The position numbers and the translations under genes were made by a program. From positions 310,001 through 374,000 of the forward strand of contig JAKFFE010000017.1 in the NCBI GenBank assembly GCA_036675345.1: DNA of 64,000 nt. The letters are read 5' to 3'. The notes under the pieces were generated by a model. It did not search any database. It saw only the letters and a program-made list of their open reading frames with translations, and was not told the DNA's origin. The DNA comes from JALYOC01 sp036675345 (GTDB lineage Bacteria > Myxococcota > Myxococcia > Myxococcales > Myxococcaceae). This document shows positions 41,709 to 50,701 of the stretch, in pieces (position 1 is the stretch's first letter; each line of letters starts with the position of its first letter).

Positions 41709-42797
41709 ATGGAGACTGACAGCGGAGCAGAGTGGTTCCTGGAGTTCCTCCCGGTGGCGGCGATCTGGACGCGCAACGGCGAGACGGTGGACTGCAACGA
41801 GGCCGCGGTCCGGCTGCTGGGGGTCCCCCGCTCGGCCCAGACGCTGGATGCCTGGTCCACGTCCTTCAGCCCTCCGGTGCTCTCGGGGGTGGACGCCTTC
41901 GTCGAACACATCCGCGATGCGTTGGCCGGCCGCAACGTTCCCCGCACCCATGTGCGGCTGCAGCGCGGTCCCCACGACTTCACCGGGCTGTTCGTGCAGT
42001 CCTACCCGGCGCTGTTCCCGGACGGGCAGCTGGGCGCGGTGGCCCTCTTCGAGGAGGCCTCGCGGCTGGAGGATGATCAGCGGCGGATGGACGTGTGGTT
42101 GGGGGCGCTGGCCCACGAGCTGAGCGGCACCGTGCAGTCGATGGCGATGAACATCGAGCTGCTCAAGCGGGGCTGCCCGGACGACGATGGCGCCTCCTGG
42201 AAGCGGCTGGAGTCGCTGGAGCGCAACTCCAAGGTGCTGCGCCGGCTGGTCACCGACTACATCGACGCGGCCCGCGCCGAGGAGGGGAACCTGCGCTGCC
42301 GTCCCGACGCGCTCCCGCTGGATCCCTTGCTGGCCCGGCTGCGGGACGCGCAGCAGGCCGTGGATCCGGAACACCACATCGAGCTCACCGGCCAGGGGGG
42401 GCTGGTGGGCTATGGAGACGAGACCTGGGTGCTCCAGATCCTGCGCAATCTGCTGACCAACGCGCAGAAGTATTCGGACCCGGGGATCATCGAGCTGGCC
42501 GCCGAGCTGCGCGGCCAGCAGATCGTGATCCGGCTGCGCGACGAGGGCCCCGGGATCCCCTCCGACCAGCAGGGCCAGCTGTTCGCCCGCTTCTCGCGGC
42601 TGCCCTCGGCGCGAGAGGGGTCAGGCCTGGGACTGTGGCTGTCTCGCTACCTGGCGCGCCGGATGGGGGGCGACCTGTGGCTGGAGAGCGACGGGGCCCA
42701 CAGCACCTTCGTGCTGGCGGTGCCCCGGCACCTGACCGCCACCGCCGAACGGGAACAACCGGCGCGGACTTCCGGCTCCGAACCCACCCACCTGTAG
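41709..42797 (+). CDS. Cytoplasmic PAS-like sensor histidine kinase
   Basis: 362 residues. Residues ~8-115 resemble a PAS fold (FLPVAAIWTRNGETVDCNEAAVRLLGVPRS to LGAVALFEEASRLED). The H-box is ALAHELSGTVQSMAMNIELL with His136, followed by the N box LLTNAQKYSD, G1 DEGPGIPSD and G2 GSGLGLWLSRYLARRMGG. There is no membrane helix, so it senses a cytoplasmic signal. No partner regulator is adjacent. The gene starts 94 bases after the typA terminator. Confidence 0.9.
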   Translation: METDSGAEWFLEFLPVAAIWTRNGETVDCNEAAVRLLGVPRSAQTLDAWSTSFSPPVLSGVDAFVEHIRDALAGRNVPRTHVRLQRGPHDFTGLFVQSYPALFPDGQLGAVALFEEASRLEDDQRRMDVWLGALAHELSGTVQSMAMNIELLKRGCPDDDGASWKRLESLERNSKVLRRLVTDYIDAARAEEGNLRCRPDALPLDPLLARLRDAQQAVDPEHHIELTGQGGLVGYGDETWVLQILRNLLTNAQKYSDPGIIELAAELRGQQIVIRLRDEGPGIPSDQQGQLFARFSRLPSAREGSGLGLWLSRYLARRMGGDLWLESDGAHSTFVLAVPRHLTATAEREQPARTSGSEPTHL

Positions 42798-42864
42798 CCA
42801 GGAGAAGAGGGCCGGCGCTGATGGCGCCGACCCCCTGGGTGCTCCGGTGCACGAGCGGCTCCTG

Positions 42865-44097
42865 CTAGTGCGGGAGCTTGGAGTCGTAGGAACCGTGGGT
42901 CCCCGAATCCAGCGGCTTCTCTCCGGGGGTGTGCTCCACCAGCACCTCGCTGCGGTACTGCTCGTCATGCTCCAGCGGCAAGGTGGCCGCGTAGCTGACG
43001 CCGCTCTCGTCGGCGTGGGCGGTGACCGGACCCTCCGGCCGCTCCAGATCCCCTTGCCCCTTGAGGGTGTCCATCGCCTGGCCCTTGAGCTCCTGAACCG
43101 AGTCCATGGCCTGCCCCTTGAGCGAGGAGAGCTGCTCCAGCGCCTGGCCGCGAACCTGCTCCAGCCGCTCGCTGGCCTGCGCCTTGACCTCGTCCAGCTT
43201 CCCCCGCACCCGATCCCGGGCCGGTGAGGTGAGACGCCGCTCCCGGTCGCTGACCGGCAGCAGGAAGGAGGCCGCGGCCCCCAACGCCAGGGCACCGAAC
43301 AGCACCGCCAGGGGATCGTTCTCCACCCCCCGGTGCCAGGTGTCCTGAGCCCGGACCTTCACGTCCTCGCGGGAGGGGATCCGCTCCTTGACCCCATCCA
43401 GCCGTCCCCGGGCGCCCAGCCGGGCGTCGTGGACGCGGTCGGTGGCCGAGTGGCGCGCATCGGAGATCCGCTCCCGGGCGGAGTCCTTGGCGTGCGAGAG
43501 GCGTTCCTTGAGGTGGCTGGCCTTCTCCCCCACCGCCTCCTTGGCGCTGACCGCGCGATCCTTGAGCTCGGAGGCCTTCTCCGACGCCTTCTCCCGGATC
43601 CCCGGCTCACTGCCCAGCGCCGCCTCGCCACCCAGCGGCTCGGCGTAGACCCCGGCGGTGGGCGTGGTGGGCCCATAGCCGAACTCGGTGGCCACCGAAC
43701 CGGCGCCGTACCCGTAGGAGTCCGCCGCCACCGCGCTGTCCCGGTAGTCCACCCGGGCCGGCGGCTGCCAGGCGGGGGCCCTTCGATCCAGGTCCCGGTC
43801 GTAGGCATAGCCGTAGCCGTACTGGCTGGAGGCCAGCTGCCGGTGCTGGTAGCGCTTGGAGAGCATGGACGCCAACCCCACGCCCATCGCCCCACCGATC
43901 AGCTTCCAGGCCATGGGGCTCTCCTTGACCGTGGTCTCCACCCTCTCCTTCGTCTCAACCGTTCGTTTCACCGCTGCCTCCTTCGCGCGGGTTTTCAGGT
44001 AGGCCGGGGAGGATCTGCGCATCAGCTCCTCGGCAATCTCGCTCATGCTGTCACGCGCCTCTGCGATGTTCCGGCGTGCATCGTCCTTCTCAGCCAT
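42865..44097 (-). CDS. DUF3618-containing membrane protein with coiled-coil repeats
   Basis: 410 residues. The N-terminus DDARRNIAEARDSMSEIAEELMRRSSP is the DUF3618 motif. A short hydrophobic segment (AWKLIGGAMGVGLASML) follows, then a Tyr/Gly-rich linker (YGYGYAYD, YGYGAGS), then long helical segments of Ala/Glu/Lys/Arg (KASEKASELKDRAVSAKEAVGEKASHLKERLSHAKD in pieces), and a second hydrophobic segment (LAVLFGALALGAAASFLLPV). The start ATG (44095-44097) has an excellent AAGGAGGACAAAGA site and overlaps the upstream holin-like gene by 55 bases, a large but frame-consistent overlap. Such clusters are linked to envelope stress in other bacteria. Function unproven. Confidence 0.75.
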   Translation of the reverse strand: MAEKDDARRNIAEARDSMSEIAEELMRRSSPAYLKTRAKEAAVKRTVETKERVETTVKESPMAWKLIGGAMGVGLASMLSKRYQHRQLASSQYGYGYAYDRDLDRRAPAWQPPARVDYRDSAVAADSYGYGAGSVATEFGYGPTTPTAGVYAEPLGGEAALGSEPGIREKASEKASELKDRAVSAKEAVGEKASHLKERLSHAKDSARERISDARHSATDRVHDARLGARGRLDGVKERIPSREDVKVRAQDTWHRGVENDPLAVLFGALALGAAASFLLPVSDRERRLTSPARDRVRGKLDEVKAQASERLEQVRGQALEQLSSLKGQAMDSVQELKGQAMDTLKGQGDLERPEGPVTAHADESGVSYAATLPLEHDEQYRSEVLVEHTPGEKPLDSGTHGSYDSKLPH

Positions 44098-44498
44098 TCT
44101 TTGTCCTCCTTGAGGGTCTGCAGGGTTTCCTCGGGCTTGAGGTTCGTCTTCTTCAGCTTGTTGACGCCGCCGCGGGCCAGGAACGCGCCCACTCCGATCA
44201 GCAGCGCCGAGACCAACAGCGCCGCCGCCCACAGCGGCAGGAACAGATTCAGCACCGCGACCAGGAAGCCGGCGAACACCAGCGCCCCGGTGTGAAGCAG
44301 CACCGCCCCACCTCCGACCGCGCCGGCCGAGGCGCCGACCTGCTTGGCCTCGGTGCGCAGCTCCTCCTTTGCCAGCCGGACCTCTTCCTTGAGGAGGACC
44401 TTCCCCTGCTCGAACAGCGAGGCGAGCAGGTCCTTGGTGGGCATCTGCTGGTAGCCGGGCTGCCCGTGATCAGACTCCATCTCGTCACTGGATCGCAT
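44043..44498 (-). CDS. Holin-superfamily-like small membrane protein (PF07332-type)
   Basis: 151 residues. An amphipathic N-terminal helix (LASLFEQGKVLLKEEVRLAKEELRTEAKQVG) precedes two tight membrane helices (GGGAVLLHTGALVFAGFLVAVLNLFLP and WAAALLVSALLIGVGAFLA), the layout of the Phage_holin_3_6/YqjE-like family, then a basic cytoplasmic tail (KKTNLKPEETLQTLKED). Despite the family name these are common chromosomal envelope proteins. It sits between the coiled-coil TM protein and the DUF3618 protein, all three on the minus strand with overlaps or short gaps, so they form one operon. Confidence 0.75.
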   Translation of the reverse strand: MRSSDEMESDHGQPGYQQMPTKDLLASLFEQGKVLLKEEVRLAKEELRTEAKQVGASAGAVGGGAVLLHTGALVFAGFLVAVLNLFLPLWAAALLVSALLIGVGAFLARGGVNKLKKTNLKPEETLQTLKEDKEWLRRTMHAGTSQRRVTA

Positions 44499-44510
44499 CG
44501 CTCACCCCTT

Positions 44511-45203
44511 TCAGGATCGCAGCAGTCGGGCGCCGACGAACCCCAGCGCGAAGAACCCGGCGGCGACCGCGAGGGGACGGGAGCGGAACTCCTGCTTGGC
44601 CATCCGCAGCAGCTCGTCGGAGTCCTTCTCCCGCAGCAGGTGGGTGGCCTTGTTCACGTACTCGTCGGCCATGGAGGCGAACTGGCCAATGAACTCGTCG
44701 GCCTTGCCGGCGACCTTCTCCTGCAGCTGGCCGGGCAGTCCCTCCAGCCGGTCGGCCACCGCGCCCTTGCGCTGGTCCACCTGGGACCGGGCCGACTGGG
44801 CGACCTTGGCCTTGGCCTCCGACGCCTTCTCCCGGACCTTCTCCTTGGCCGAGGCCACCTTCCCGGGGCTGTCCCCCAGGGGAGAGGCGGCGGTGCCGAA
44901 GTTGACGCCTCCGCCGCTGAACTCACCGGCGCGGCGCTCCGCCTCGAACGCGGCGGTGTCCGCTCCCGGCTCGCGGACGTCCCACCCTGCCGAACGCTCC
45001 TCGTCGCCGATGGCGCTGTAGCCGGCCGAACGCTCCTCGTCGCCGGTGGCGCTGTAGCCGTGCAGCAGCTGGCCGCGCTCCCAGTCGGTCAGGTCCCGCG
45101 CGCCGCGAACCTCCCCCGAGGCCTGCAGCCCGCTCCCCTTCTCCTCACTCTCCGACGCGCCCCACTGCTCGCGTGGACGGTCGATGTTCTTCTTGTCGTC
45201 CAT
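44511..45203 (-). CDS. Coiled-coil protein with C-terminal membrane anchor
   Basis: 230 residues. A hydrophilic N-terminus carries GYSATGDEERSA and GYSAIGDEERSA followed by GWDVREPG, a 12-residue repeat encoded by a 36-bp tandem duplication. Residues ~110-200 are strongly helical (AKEKVREKASEAKAKVAQSARS, DRLEGLPGQLQEKVAGKADEF). The C-terminus is one membrane helix (PLAVAAGFFALGFVGARLLRS). It looks like a CsbD/ElaB-type envelope-stress protein. It is the first gene of the three-gene group, with the next start 12 bases downstream. Function unknown. Confidence 0.65.
   Translation of the reverse strand: MDDKKNIDRPREQWGASESEEKGSGLQASGEVRGARDLTDWERGQLLHGYSATGDEERSAGYSAIGDEERSAGWDVREPGADTAAFEAERRAGEFSGGGVNFGTAASPLGDSPGKVASAKEKVREKASEAKAKVAQSARSQVDQRKGAVADRLEGLPGQLQEKVAGKADEFIGQFASMADEYVNKATHLLREKDSDELLRMAKQEFRSRPLAVAAGFFALGFVGARLLRS
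44989..45060 (-). repeat. 36-bp tandem repeat, two copies
   Basis: Two adjacent 36-base units, each coding GYSA-I/T-GDEERSA on the minus strand, that differ at one base (GATGG or GGTGG). Confidence 0.85.
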
Positions 45204-45406
45204 TCCCTGGTTCCTCCTCGGGTCCGCCGCCGCACCGTGCAGCGGGCGCCCAGTCGATTCCGCGTTGTGGATTGAACCTATTCACCCCTCCCCGGAGGCT
45301 GGGCCGACCGCGACTCGACGCCTGGAGCGCGGCCAGGGGGGCAAGGGCTTGCGTCTGGGGTGGGGAGTGCCGCGGGGCCGCCTGGCAGGCAGGCATGTCC
45401 CGGCGA

Positions 45407-48400
45407 TCAGGCCTTGCGACGGAAGGCGGCTTCCAGGGGGGACTCGTCCTGGTCGACCGGCTCTTCAGGCGCCGCCTCGGCGTCCGGATCCAGATCGATG
45501 CTGCTGAGCACCGAGGACAGATCGTCCAGGCTCACCACCGACCAGCTGGCGGCGGGCGGCGCGGTGGGAGAGGTGCCCCACAGGCTGGGCTGCGGAGAGT
45601 TGCGGGGATCGAAGCGCTGGACCGGGGGCAGCGCCGGATCGGTGGGGGCGTCCCCGGCCTGCTCCGACAGCGGGGCCGCCGGCTCGCTGGTCGGGGCCGG
45701 CAGCTGGGGCGCGGCCTCGGCCAGCACCTCCGCGCGCGCGCGCTCCACCTCGAAGCGGGCGCGCTCCTCCAGCAGCTTCTGGCGCTGACGGGTCAGGGCG
45801 GTCTGCTGGACCTCCAGCGCCATCCGCTCCTGCTCCAGCGTGTCCCGCAGCCCGGCCAGCTCACCGTCGGCCTGGGCCAGGCGGTCCTCCAGCAGCCGGC
45901 GGGCAGAGGCGTCCTCGGCGCGCAGCTGGGCGGCGCGGGCCTCCATCTTCAGCCGGGTCTCCTCCAGCTCGCGCTGGAGATCGTCGAACTCGGCGGCGCG
46001 CCACACCGCGGCCTGCTCCTCCTGTTCGGTCCGGCTCCGCAGCTCCTCCAGGGCGCCCCGGGCGGCGCTCAGCGCGTCCCGGGCCTCGGTCGCTCCGCGG
46101 CGCTCGGCGGCCACCTGCTCCTCCAACCCCTTGAGCCGCTCGTCTCGCGCGGTCCTCAGCTCGTCCAGCTCGCGGGCCCGCTCGGTGAGATCCGCGTCCA
46201 CCGCGAACATCCGCGCCTGCCACTCATCGGCGACCCGCCGCGCCTCCTCCTGGGCCGCCACCATCTCCGCGCGGGCCCGGGTGGCCTCCTGCCCCAACCG
46301 CTCCAGCTCGGCGCCATGACCGACGGAAGCGGCGGTCAGCTGCTCCTGGCGCTCGCGCAGCTCCCGCTCCCGGAGCTCCACCAGCTCCCGGGCCAAGGTG
46401 GCCTCGGTGCGCTGCTGCTCCAGCTCCGTCTGCAGCGCGCGGCCCGAGGCCCACAGCTCCTCGGCCTCGCCCCGGTGGGACTCGGCCTGGGCCCTGAGCG
46501 TGTCCCGCTCGTGGCGCAGCGCGGAGAGCGCGGCGGCGCCCTCCTCCCCGCGAGACCGGGCCTCTGCCTCCTGGGTCTGGTGCAGCGCGCGCAGGGCCTC
46601 CAGCTGCGCGGTCAGCTCCCGGCCGGCGCGGCGCTCCTCCTCCAGCCGGGCGGTGGCGGACTCCCGGTCGACGGTGGCCAGCCCCTGCAGCCGCTGCATC
46701 TCGGCGGAGAAGCGCGCCTCCTGCTCCTCCAGCCGGGCCTGCTGCGCCTGGTGCCGTCCCCGGGCCTCCTCCAGCGCCGCGGCGTGGGCGGCCTCGGCGG
46801 CGCCCCTCTCCTGCTCGGCGCGGGCGGCCGCGGCCTCCAGCGCCCGGGACAGCTCGGCCCGCTCCGCCTCCAGCTCCTGGACCCGGCCCTCGGCGCCCTG
46901 CTGGGCCTGGGCCAGCCGTGCCTCCACCGCCGCCAGCCGCGCGGCGGCCTCGGTCTCCGCCCTCAGCAAGGTGGCGGCGCTGGCCTCCCGCAGGCGGGCG
47001 ATCTCCTCGTTGGCGCGGTTCTCGGCGGCGGTGCGCGCGTCCTCGGCGGCGGCGCGCGCGTCTTCCAATTGCCGGGAGAAGGCCTCCTCCACCGCGCGGC
47101 GATCGGCGGCTCCCTCGCCCCGGGCGCGGGAGAGGCCGGCCTCGTATTCGGCCCGGGCCTTCTCGAAGCCGGCGCGCTCGGCGGCGATCCGCTGCTGCTC
47201 GGCGGCGGCGGCGGCGGTGGCCCGGGCGGACTGCTCCCGCATCTGGTCCCGCTCGGCCCGGGCCTGGTGGACCTCCCCCTCCAGGGAACGCCCCCGGGCC
47301 TCGGCCTCCTCGGCCAACCGCCGGGCCTCCGCCTCGTTGAGCCGGGCCTGCTCCACTGCCCTGGCCGCGGCCTTCTGGGCCTCGTCGGAGGCCCTGACCT
47401 GGCCTGTGTGCTCCTTGAGCTCCTTGAGCAGCCGGGCCCGCTCCACCTGCCCTTCGGTCTCCAGCTTGGTGCGCTCGGCGCGGGCGGAGCCCAGCTCCTT
47501 CTCCAGGGTGGCGATCCGGGCGGAGAGCTCGGCGCGCAGCACCTCCAAGGCGGCCTGGGCCTCGGACTGGCCGCGCCCGGAGTCGGTGCGCGCCGCCTCC
47601 AGGGCCTTCTCCACCTTGCGGCGCTCGGCGTGCTCCGCCTCCAGCTTCTCGCCCAGCTCGGCCAGACGCTGCTCTTGCGCCTCGCCCTTGCGGACCGCCT
47701 CCTGCTCGGCGGCCAGCGCCGCCTCGCGCGCGGTCTCCGCGGCCTTGATCGTCTTCTTCAGCCCGGCCTCGGCGGCGGTCAGCTCCTTGAGCCGCTCCTC
47801 CTGCCCCCGCCGGGCGGCCTCCTGGGCCTTCTTCTCCTCCGCCAGCCTGGCGTGCTGCTGCTCCAGCTTTTCGCGGGTGCGCTCGCCGGCGGCCCGCTCC
47901 GACTGCAGCTGGGTGCGCAGCTCCTCCAGATCCGCTTCCAGCTTGCGGGAGGTCCGCCGCGCCTCGGAGTCGGACTTCTGCAGCGACTCCAGCTTCCCTT
48001 CCAGCTCCTTGCGGGAGGCGTCCCGCTGCTTGCGCTCCTCGGAGAGCTTCCCCTCCAGCTGGGCCAGCTTCTCGTCCAGCTTCTGGGCCCGGGCCCGCTC
48101 TGCCTCCAGCTCGGCGCGGACCTCGGCCACCGCGGCCTCGGCCTTGCGGGTCAGCTTGCGGGCCTCGGCCTCCGACCCCTGGGCCTCCAGCACCGCCGCC
48201 TCGAGGTCCTTGCGCAACAGCTCGCGCTGCTGCCGCTCCTCCTTGACCTTGTCCTGGTACTCCTCCAGGCGGCCCTTGAGCTTCTCCGACTGGCCAGCGC
48301 TCTCCGTCGCGGCGCCGCGGGCGGCCTCCGCCTCCGCCTGGGCCTTGCGGACCGCCTTCTTGGCGTCCGCCTCCGCCCGCTGCGCCTCCTGCAGCTGGGT

Positions 48401-49231
48401 CTGGAAGTCCTTCTCCAGCTCCGCGAGTCGCAGTTCCAGGGCCTCCTTGGCGCGGGCCTCGGCCTCCTGGTTCAGCTTCTCCCGCAGCTTCTGGAGCTTC
48501 TCCTCCTGCGCCCGGCGTTCGGCGTCGGCGGCGCGCTGGGCCTCCTCCTGCTTGCGGCGCTGCAGCTCCTTTCGGGCGGCGGCCACGGTGGCCTCCACCG
48601 CGGAGACCCGCTTGCTCTTGCCCAGCGGCTTGGAGGCGTCCACCACCGAGGCGATCTCATCCAGCGCGCGCTCACCCGCCTCCCCGGCGCGGGCCGCGTC
48701 CAGCAGCGCCTCGGCGCACTCCTCGTAGGCCTCCAGGCTGCCGGCGTTGGCGACGATCGCCTTGCGCCACAGGTCGGCCACGTCGCCCAGCCGCTCCACC
48801 TCGCGGTAGTAGCGGGACAGCTCCAGGATCTTGTCCAGCGAGCGGGGAGAGCGGGTGATCGCCTCCTCCAGCTTCTTGACGAACTGGGTCTCCAGATAGG
48901 CGCGGATCTTCTCGATCCCGTCTTCCTGCCCGGCGGAGAAGATCACCTGCAGCCCGTCGTCCTCGGTGGCGGCGTCCGCCTCCTGGACCACCCCGTGGAG
49001 GGTGAGCGGCTTGTCCTTGGACAGCCCGACCTTGAACTCCACCTCGTCGCCCGGCCCCAGGTGGGTGGTCCGCAGCCGCAGGTCCACGGCGCTGAGCTTG
49101 GAGGTGTAGGCGAAGGTGGTCCGGCCGCCCGCGGGGAAGTCCACACGCACCATCGCCGGGAAGCGCACCGGCTCCCGGGGACGTGAGTCCTCGCCTACCC
49201 GCTTGTCCTTGGCGCCCCTGGTCACCGTCAA
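45407..49231 (-). CDS. PilZ-like domain plus giant coiled-coil protein
   Basis: 1274 residues. Residues ~15-105 form a PilZ-like beta domain (REPVRFPAMVRVDFPAGG, YTSKLSAVDLRLRT, GDEVEFKVGLSKDKP, DGLQVIFSAG). An RxxxR-type pair (R-E-P-V-R) is present, but the (D/N)xSxxG motif reads KLSAVD, so c-di-GMP binding is doubtful. A helical region (~110-230) is followed by about 950 residues of nearly unbroken Glu/Arg/Ala/Lys/Gln heptad sequence, then a Pro/Ser/Asp-rich tail. It lacks ATPase motifs, so it is not SMC. The start is uncertain (TTG 49231 or GTG 49225). It lies 75 bases downstream of the aldehyde dehydrogenase and codirectional with the glt-type operon, suggesting a cytoplasmic scaffold for that machine. 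Confidence 0.8.
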   Translation of the reverse strand: MTVTRGAKDKRVGEDSRPREPVRFPAMVRVDFPAGGRTTFAYTSKLSAVDLRLRTTHLGPGDEVEFKVGLSKDKPLTLHGVVQEADAATEDDGLQVIFSAGQEDGIEKIRAYLETQFVKKLEEAITRSPRSLDKILELSRYYREVERLGDVADLWRKAIVANAGSLEAYEECAEALLDAARAGEAGERALDEIASVVDASKPLGKSKRVSAVEATVAAARKELQRRKQEEAQRAADAERRAQEEKLQKLREKLNQEAEARAKEALELRLAELEKDFQTQLQEAQRAEADAKKAVRKAQAEAEAARGAATESAGQSEKLKGRLEEYQDKVKEERQQRELLRKDLEAAVLEAQGSEAEARKLTRKAEAAVAEVRAELEAERARAQKLDEKLAQLEGKLSEERKQRDASRKELEGKLESLQKSDSEARRTSRKLEADLEELRTQLQSERAAGERTREKLEQQHARLAEEKKAQEAARRGQEERLKELTAAEAGLKKTIKAAETAREAALAAEQEAVRKGEAQEQRLAELGEKLEAEHAERRKVEKALEAARTDSGRGQSEAQAALEVLRAELSARIATLEKELGSARAERTKLETEGQVERARLLKELKEHTGQVRASDEAQKAAARAVEQARLNEAEARRLAEEAEARGRSLEGEVHQARAERDQMREQSARATAAAAAEQQRIAAERAGFEKARAEYEAGLSRARGEGAADRRAVEEAFSRQLEDARAAAEDARTAAENRANEEIARLREASAATLLRAETEAAARLAAVEARLAQAQQGAEGRVQELEAERAELSRALEAAAARAEQERGAAEAAHAAALEEARGRHQAQQARLEEQEARFSAEMQRLQGLATVDRESATARLEEERRAGRELTAQLEALRALHQTQEAEARSRGEEGAAALSALRHERDTLRAQAESHRGEAEELWASGRALQTELEQQRTEATLARELVELRERELRERQEQLTAASVGHGAELERLGQEATRARAEMVAAQEEARRVADEWQARMFAVDADLTERARELDELRTARDERLKGLEEQVAAERRGATEARDALSAARGALEELRSRTEQEEQAAVWRAAEFDDLQRELEETRLKMEARAAQLRAEDASARRLLEDRLAQADGELAGLRDTLEQERMALEVQQTALTRQRQKLLEERARFEVERARAEVLAEAAPQLPAPTSEPAAPLSEQAGDAPTDPALPPVQRFDPRNSPQPSLWGTSPTAPPAASWSVVSLDDLSSVLSSIDLDPDAEAAPEEPVDQDESPLEAAFRRKA

Positions 49232-49305
49232 CCCGGGAGGTTAGTCGACTTGGCGATGTAGGCGCGATTGTTCGCTGCGCCGTACCGTGGGGACGGAACG
49301 GCGGC

Positions 49306-50691
49306 CTAGAAGGCCAGGCGGTAGTGCAGCGCCTTGGGACGGGTGAGCGCGTCGAAGCCCAGCGCGCTGAGGGTCACCCCCCGGCCGGAGTCCTTGACTC
49401 CGCTCCAGGGCAGCGCCGGGTCCAGCGAGTCGCAGCGGTTCATGTACACCGTCCCGCACTCCAGCCGCCGGGCCAGTGAATCGGCGCGGTCGCGGTCCTG
49501 GGTCCAGACGCTGGCGGTCAGCCCCAGCCGGGACGCGTTCATCCGCGCCAGCGCCTCCTCGTCGGAGTCCACCGGGGAGATCGGCAGCAGCGGACCGAAG
49601 GACTCCTCGGACATCACCCGCGCCTCGGCGGCCACGCCGGTGAGCAAGGTGGGCTGGAAGAAGCGGCCCCGGCCGTCCACCTGGGTGGCGCGCCCGCCGG
49701 TCACCACCTGGGCCCCGCGCCGGGCGGCGTCCGCCACCAGCGCCTCCAGCTGTGCCGGATGCCAGGGCTGGGCAATCGGTCCCAGGGTGGTGGAGTCGAC
49801 CTCCGGGTTCCCCAGCACGTAGCCGCGGACCAGCGGTTCCACCGCCTCGATGAACTTCGAGTACAGCGAGCGGTGCACATAGACCCGCTCCACCGCGCAG
49901 CAGCTCTGCCCGGCATTGTAGAGGGCGCCGTCCACGATGTTCTCCACCGTGGGGCCCAGGTCGCAGTCCTCGGCCACGTAGGCCGGATCGCAGCCCCCCA
50001 GCTCCAGGCCCACGTGAAGGAAACGATCCCTGGCCGCGGCCTGGATCTTGTGCCCGCCCAGCACCGAGCCGGTGAAGAGCACATGGTCGATGCGCGGATC
50101 GCCGACCAGCTTCTCGGTGCCCGCGTAGTCCAGGAAGATCGCCTGCACCGTGCCCTCCGGGGCGCCGGCCTCCACGAACGCCCGCTCGAAGTGGCCGGCG
50201 CAAAGGGGCGTACGCGGGGAGTGCTTGAGCACCACCGAGTTGCCGGCCAGCACCGCCGGGACCACCGCGTTCACCGCGGTCAGCAGCGGGTAGTTCCAGG
50301 CGGGGAGATCCAGCACCACCCCCAGCGGCTCCTTGGCGATCCGACGCTCGAACTTGTCCTTGGGCGGCAGCACCACATCCGCCAGCGCCTCCTCGGCAAT
50401 GGAGGCCATGTGCCGCAGCCGGCCGGCCATCCCCCCCACCTCCCCGCGGGCCTGGGACAGCGGTTTTCCCATCTGCCGGGTGATGTCCAGGGCGATCTCC
50501 CCGGCCCGCCGCTCCATCGCCTCGCAGGCGCGCAGCACCAGCTGCACCCGCTGGGGCACGGTCATCGCCCTCAGCGCGCGATGCGCGGCGCGGGCCTTGT
50601 CCAGCACCGCCTCCAGCTGGGCGGGGGTGGTGGGCTCCACCGAGGCGGCCAGATCCCCGGTGTACGGATTGTCGACGGTGTGGGCGGTCAT
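49306..50691 (-). CDS. Aldehyde dehydrogenase
   Basis: 461 residues of the NAD(P)-dependent aldehyde dehydrogenase superfamily. The catalytic glutamate is in HVGLELGGCDP and the nucleophilic Cys in NAGQSCCAVERVYV; PAWNYPLLTAVNAVVPAVLAGNSVVLKHSP, FTGSVLGGHKIQAA and EESFGPLLPISPV are the standard landmarks. The ADP-binding segment and length resemble succinate-semialdehyde or small aliphatic dehydrogenases, but the substrate cannot be told. The ATG begins 11 bases downstream of the barrel gene stop (50702), so it is cotranscribed with the glt-type cluster, an unusual place for this enzyme. Confidence 0.92.
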   Translation of the reverse strand: MTAHTVDNPYTGDLAASVEPTTPAQLEAVLDKARAAHRALRAMTVPQRVQLVLRACEAMERRAGEIALDITRQMGKPLSQARGEVGGMAGRLRHMASIAEEALADVVLPPKDKFERRIAKEPLGVVLDLPAWNYPLLTAVNAVVPAVLAGNSVVLKHSPRTPLCAGHFERAFVEAGAPEGTVQAIFLDYAGTEKLVGDPRIDHVLFTGSVLGGHKIQAAARDRFLHVGLELGGCDPAYVAEDCDLGPTVENIVDGALYNAGQSCCAVERVYVHRSLYSKFIEAVEPLVRGYVLGNPEVDSTTLGPIAQPWHPAQLEALVADAARRGAQVVTGGRATQVDGRGRFFQPTLLTGVAAEARVMSEESFGPLLPISPVDSDEEALARMNASRLGLTASVWTQDRDRADSLARRLECGTVYMNRCDSLDPALPWSGVKDSGRGVTLSALGFDALTRPKALHYRLAF

Positions 50692-50701
50692 GGAGGAACG
50701 G

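Noticed and set aside
42798..42864. Terminator between the histidine kinase and DUF3618 genes
   Set aside because: A GGCGC-TGATG-GCGCC hairpin exists but the stem is 5 bp and no T tract follows.
45173..49186. 1337-residue plus-strand open frame
   Set aside because: Leu/Gly/Gln-rich antisense shadow of the PilZ-coiled-coil gene; heptad codons read backwards give long open frames in high-GC DNA.
45430..49231. SMC-like chromosome segregation ATPase
   Set aside because: Coiled-coil composition resembles SMC, but no Walker A, signature or Walker B motif is present.
48900..49231. c-di-GMP receptor
   Set aside because: The PilZ-like domain has an RxxxR pair but lacks the (D/N)xSxxG motif; binding is not supported by sequence.
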